From: Pseudomonadota bacterium
Lineage (GTDB): Bacteria; Pseudomonadota; Alphaproteobacteria; Puniceispirillales; Marisalimonadaceae
Assembly (NCBI GenBank): GCA_028382005.1
Contig: JAOESH010000002.1
Coordinates: 92,844-156,843, forward strand
Direction of reading: 5' to 3'
Length of the DNA: 64,000 nt
Both the position numbers and the translations under genes were made by a program. The notes below the pieces were generated by a model, which was given only the letters and a program-made list of their open reading frames with translations, ran no database searches and was not told the origin of the DNA. This document shows positions 62,325 to 64,000 of the stretch, piece by piece; positions within the stretch are counted from its first letter, which is position 1, and every line of letters begins with the position of its first letter.

Positions 62325-63177
62325 ACACATTAAAAAAAGTAATATTACGGTTGTTATACCATCATTAGGTGGCAGTGTTTTAAATAAGACTCTTATGTTT
62401 CTAAATAAAGGAATTGTAAAGCCAGATTTGATTTTAATTTGTGTTCCTAAGGGAGTATGGCCAAAGTTTTCTTACTCTAAAAAAAAGACAAATGTAAAAA
62501 TTATTCAATGTCCACTTAGAGGACAAGTGAAACAAAAAATATTTGGTTTCAAACATGTTAAATCCAAATATACTTTGCAATTAGATGACGACATATTGGT
62601 TGACAAAATTTGTTTGAAGGCATTACTATATAGCGCTAAAACTAAGTCTAGTAAAAATGCTTTTGGTGCTGTCCTGAGAAGTAAAACAAATCAAATATCA
62701 AAATTTCTTTCTGAAAGTATACTTGATAAATTAACAAATTTTATAATTTTTGGTGAAAAAAAATTAAAAATGAGATCAGTATTAAAAACAGGAGTGCCTA
62801 CAAATATTTTTGATCAAAAAGGTTTGTTTTTAAGTAAAACAGAGTGGTTAAATGGAATATTATTTACTAATACAAAAAACCTTTTAAAATTTGACTATTA
62901 TAAATTAGAAGGAAAAGCTTATAATGAAGATTTAATATACTCAGGAATTTTAAGAAAAAATTCAATTAATCTCTGGGTAAATAATAAGGCAATTTGTTTT
63001 GAGCAAAAAGATAATATTTTTTATAAAAATGAAAGACATACTTATGCATATTGGATTAAAATATATAGAACTAGAAAAATAATAATCTCTTTATATAAAG
63101 GCTCATTTTCTAGAATGGTATTTTTTATATTTTTACAAATTACTAAGTTGTTTTCACTAAAATTACTAAGCAATTAG
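62287..63177 (+). CDS. Glycosyltransferase family 2 (GT-A) protein
   Basis: 296 residues. The start ITVVIPSLGGSVLNKTLM and ILICVPKGVWP, with YTLQLDDDILVDKICLKALL (DDD, metal-binding), indicate a GT2-like GT-A fold. The basic C-terminus with a hydrophobic stretch (RMVFFIFLQITKLFSLKLL) may touch the membrane. The ATG at 62287 lies inside the deacetylase gene (38-base overlap), which is long; the GGAG at 62309 is not well placed for any later ATG, so the start is somewhat uncertain. Confidence 0.72.
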   Translation: MQRLLSPGEKCYKHIKKSNITVVIPSLGGSVLNKTLMFLNKGIVKPDLILICVPKGVWPKFSYSKKKTNVKIIQCPLRGQVKQKIFGFKHVKSKYTLQLDDDILVDKICLKALLYSAKTKSSKNAFGAVLRSKTNQISKFLSESILDKLTNFIIFGEKKLKMRSVLKTGVPTNIFDQKGLFLSKTEWLNGILFTNTKNLLKFDYYKLEGKAYNEDLIYSGILRKNSINLWVNNKAICFEQKDNIFYKNERHTYAYWIKIYRTRKIIISLYKGSFSRMVFFIFLQITKLFSLKLLSN

Positions 63178-63185
63178 GTTGTTTT

Positions 63186-63464
63186 TTGATTATATCATTT
63201 AGTAACCAAATTAATAAGAGAATTTTTAGATATTTATTATATAAAAAAACTAAAATTTTTGTAAATTTCTATTCAAATTTTTACAATCAAATCATAAACA
63301 TAATGAGTTTAATTAAATATGTTTTTCTAATTATTGCGCTTAGTTATTATTTTTTCTTTTTAAATTTTAAATTAAGAAAAACACCGTCCAACCAAATATA
63401 TTTTTCAAGAAAAAATATATGTATTTTTAATATTTTATTTAAGAATGGTAAGGTTAATGATTAA
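63186..63464 (+). CDS. Small hydrophobic hypothetical protein, 92 aa (doubtful)
   Basis: Starts at a TTG with a weak ribosome site. It is rich in Phe, Tyr, Asn, Ile and Lys and contains one clear hydrophobic stretch (YVFLIIALSYYFFFLNF), so it could be a single-span membrane protein. It has no recognised motif. The next gene overlaps its stop by eight bases. It fills the space between two glycosyltransferase genes and may be a real small gene or just open AT-rich sequence. Confidence 0.4.
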   Translation: MIISFSNQINKRIFRYLLYKKTKIFVNFYSNFYNQIINIMSLIKYVFLIIALSYYFFFLNFKLRKTPSNQIYFSRKNICIFNILFKNGKVND

Positions 63465-64000
63465 ATTGACAAACACTCTTTACAACAAAGTTTCTGTAAT
63501 AATTCCATGTTTTAGATGTCATAGTACAATTGAAAGAGCAGTTAAGTCCGTTGTAAATCAAACATTACCAGTTTTCGAGATAATTTTAGTTGAAGATTAC
63601 AGTAATGATCAACTTAAAACTTTATACACTTTAAAAAAAATTCAAAATACATACAAAGAAAAATTAGTTATTAAATTAATAGAAAATAAAATTAACCGAG
63701 GTCCTGGTTTTTCAAGAAATGTAGCTTGGAATTGTTCGTCAGGAAATTTAATAGCTTTTTTAGACGCTGATGATGCATGGCATTGTAATAAATTAGAAAT
63801 ACAAATTAATCATTTAAAAAATAATCCAGAAATAGTAGCTGTTTGTAATTTAGACAAATACAACCTTAAATATAATTGTAAGGAATATCATGTTGACGAG
63901 AATAAAAAATTTTATTCTATAGACTATAACAAGATGTTATTCAAAAACCAAATTTCAACAAGAAGTATATTAATCAAAAAATCAGTACCAAGTAGGTTTA
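63457..64000 (+). CDS. Glycosyltransferase family 2, N-terminal part (runs off the window)
   Basis: From the ATG at 63457 the frame stays open for 181 codons to the last base. It begins VSVIIPCFRCHSTIERAVKS and VVNQTLPVFEIILVEDYS, then NRGPGFSRNVAWNCSSG and LIAFLDADDAWHCNKLEIQI, which contains the DxD (DAD) metal site of inverting GT2 enzymes. This is a standard GT-A catalytic domain. It continues the plus-strand glycan operon and starts within the end of the small hypothetical gene, with AAGG just upstream. Confidence 0.85.
   Translation, partial: MIKLTNTLYNKVSVIIPCFRCHSTIERAVKSVVNQTLPVFEIILVEDYSNDQLKTLYTLKKIQNTYKEKLVIKLIENKINRGPGFSRNVAWNCSSGNLIAFLDADDAWHCNKLEIQINHLKNNPEIVAVCNLDKYNLKYNCKEYHVDENKKFYSIDYNKMLFKNQISTRSILIKKSVPSRF

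Noticed and set aside
10203..64000. Mobile-element origin of the glycan region (IS, integrase, phage)
   Set aside because: No transposase, integrase, phage or terminal-repeat sequence was found; gene gain is suspected only from decay and gene mixture.
1..64000. CRISPR arrays or toxin-antitoxin pairs
   Set aside because: No regularly spaced repeats and no small paired toxin/antitoxin genes were visible.

Overview
This is a very AT-rich, gene-dense window of a Gram-negative bacterium. It has almost no gaps, many 4-30 base overlaps between genes, and several TTG starts. The housekeeping genes are AmpG, AnmK and MurQ for wall recycling, a membrane pyrophosphatase, an MmsB-type dehydrogenase, AlaC, and Kdo genes. 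They fit an AT-rich free-living marine alphaproteobacterium (SAR11, AEGEAN-169/HIMB59 or SAR116-like), but this is a judgement from gene content and style. No rRNA, tRNA, CRISPR array, phage or IS element was recognised.

Layout. 1-10200 is metabolism and transport: a GldA/F/G-type ABC system, an amidase, an AlaC-type aminotransferase, a gamma-glutamyltransferase-like enzyme, an EamA exporter, a TcuA-like flavoprotein and a D-2-hydroxyacid dehydrogenase. 10203-14381 begins the surface-glycan genes (glycosyltransferases, a methyltransferase-like protein, an O-antigen ligase). 14560-18657 has AmpG, an L,D-transpeptidase and HppA. 18710-24569 mixes sugar epimerases with amino-sugar recycling (GH84 glucosaminidase, PIG-L deacetylase, AnmK, GalE).

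24656-41726 is a nucleotide-sugar region with clear signs of decay. Gmd is followed by a 5' stub of GDP-fucose synthase. A CMP-nonulosonate cytidylyltransferase is frameshifted and internally deleted. A WbpG/PseA-type sugar amidotransferase is reduced to its C-terminal part. WbpM/PglF-like, PglC-like, LegB-like, LegC-like and PglD/NeuD-like genes and a flippase-type ABC transporter remain open, so a bacillosamine-type (diacetamido-trideoxyhexose) route may persist while the legionaminate-like branch looks lost. The PglD-like gene carries a nine-G tract that could slip. Parts of a GDP-heptose route (GmhA-, GmhB- and HddC-like) lie among these genes.

41757-50503 is a compact minus-strand run I regard as the best candidate for an undescribed pathway: a methyltransferase, a small 'sporadic carbohydrate cluster' protein, a 2OG-Fe(II) oxygenase, a split transketolase, a HAD-kinase fusion, two epimerases and a nucleotidyltransferase-PfkB fusion in the reverse of HldE order. 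It could make, activate and transfer an unusual chain-extended or branched sugar; this is inference.

50642-53865 encodes PseB-like and RmlD-like proteins, KdsA and an orphan KdsD-type CBS module. 53934-56654 has an oxygenase, a GSCFA protein and an FkbM methyltransferase. 56775-64000 is a plus-strand operon starting with a KdsB-like cytidylyltransferase and running through a glycosyltransferase-like protein, ATP-grasp enzyme, SDR, inositol-monophosphatase-like enzyme, PIG-L deacetylase and glycosyltransferases, the last cut by the window end.
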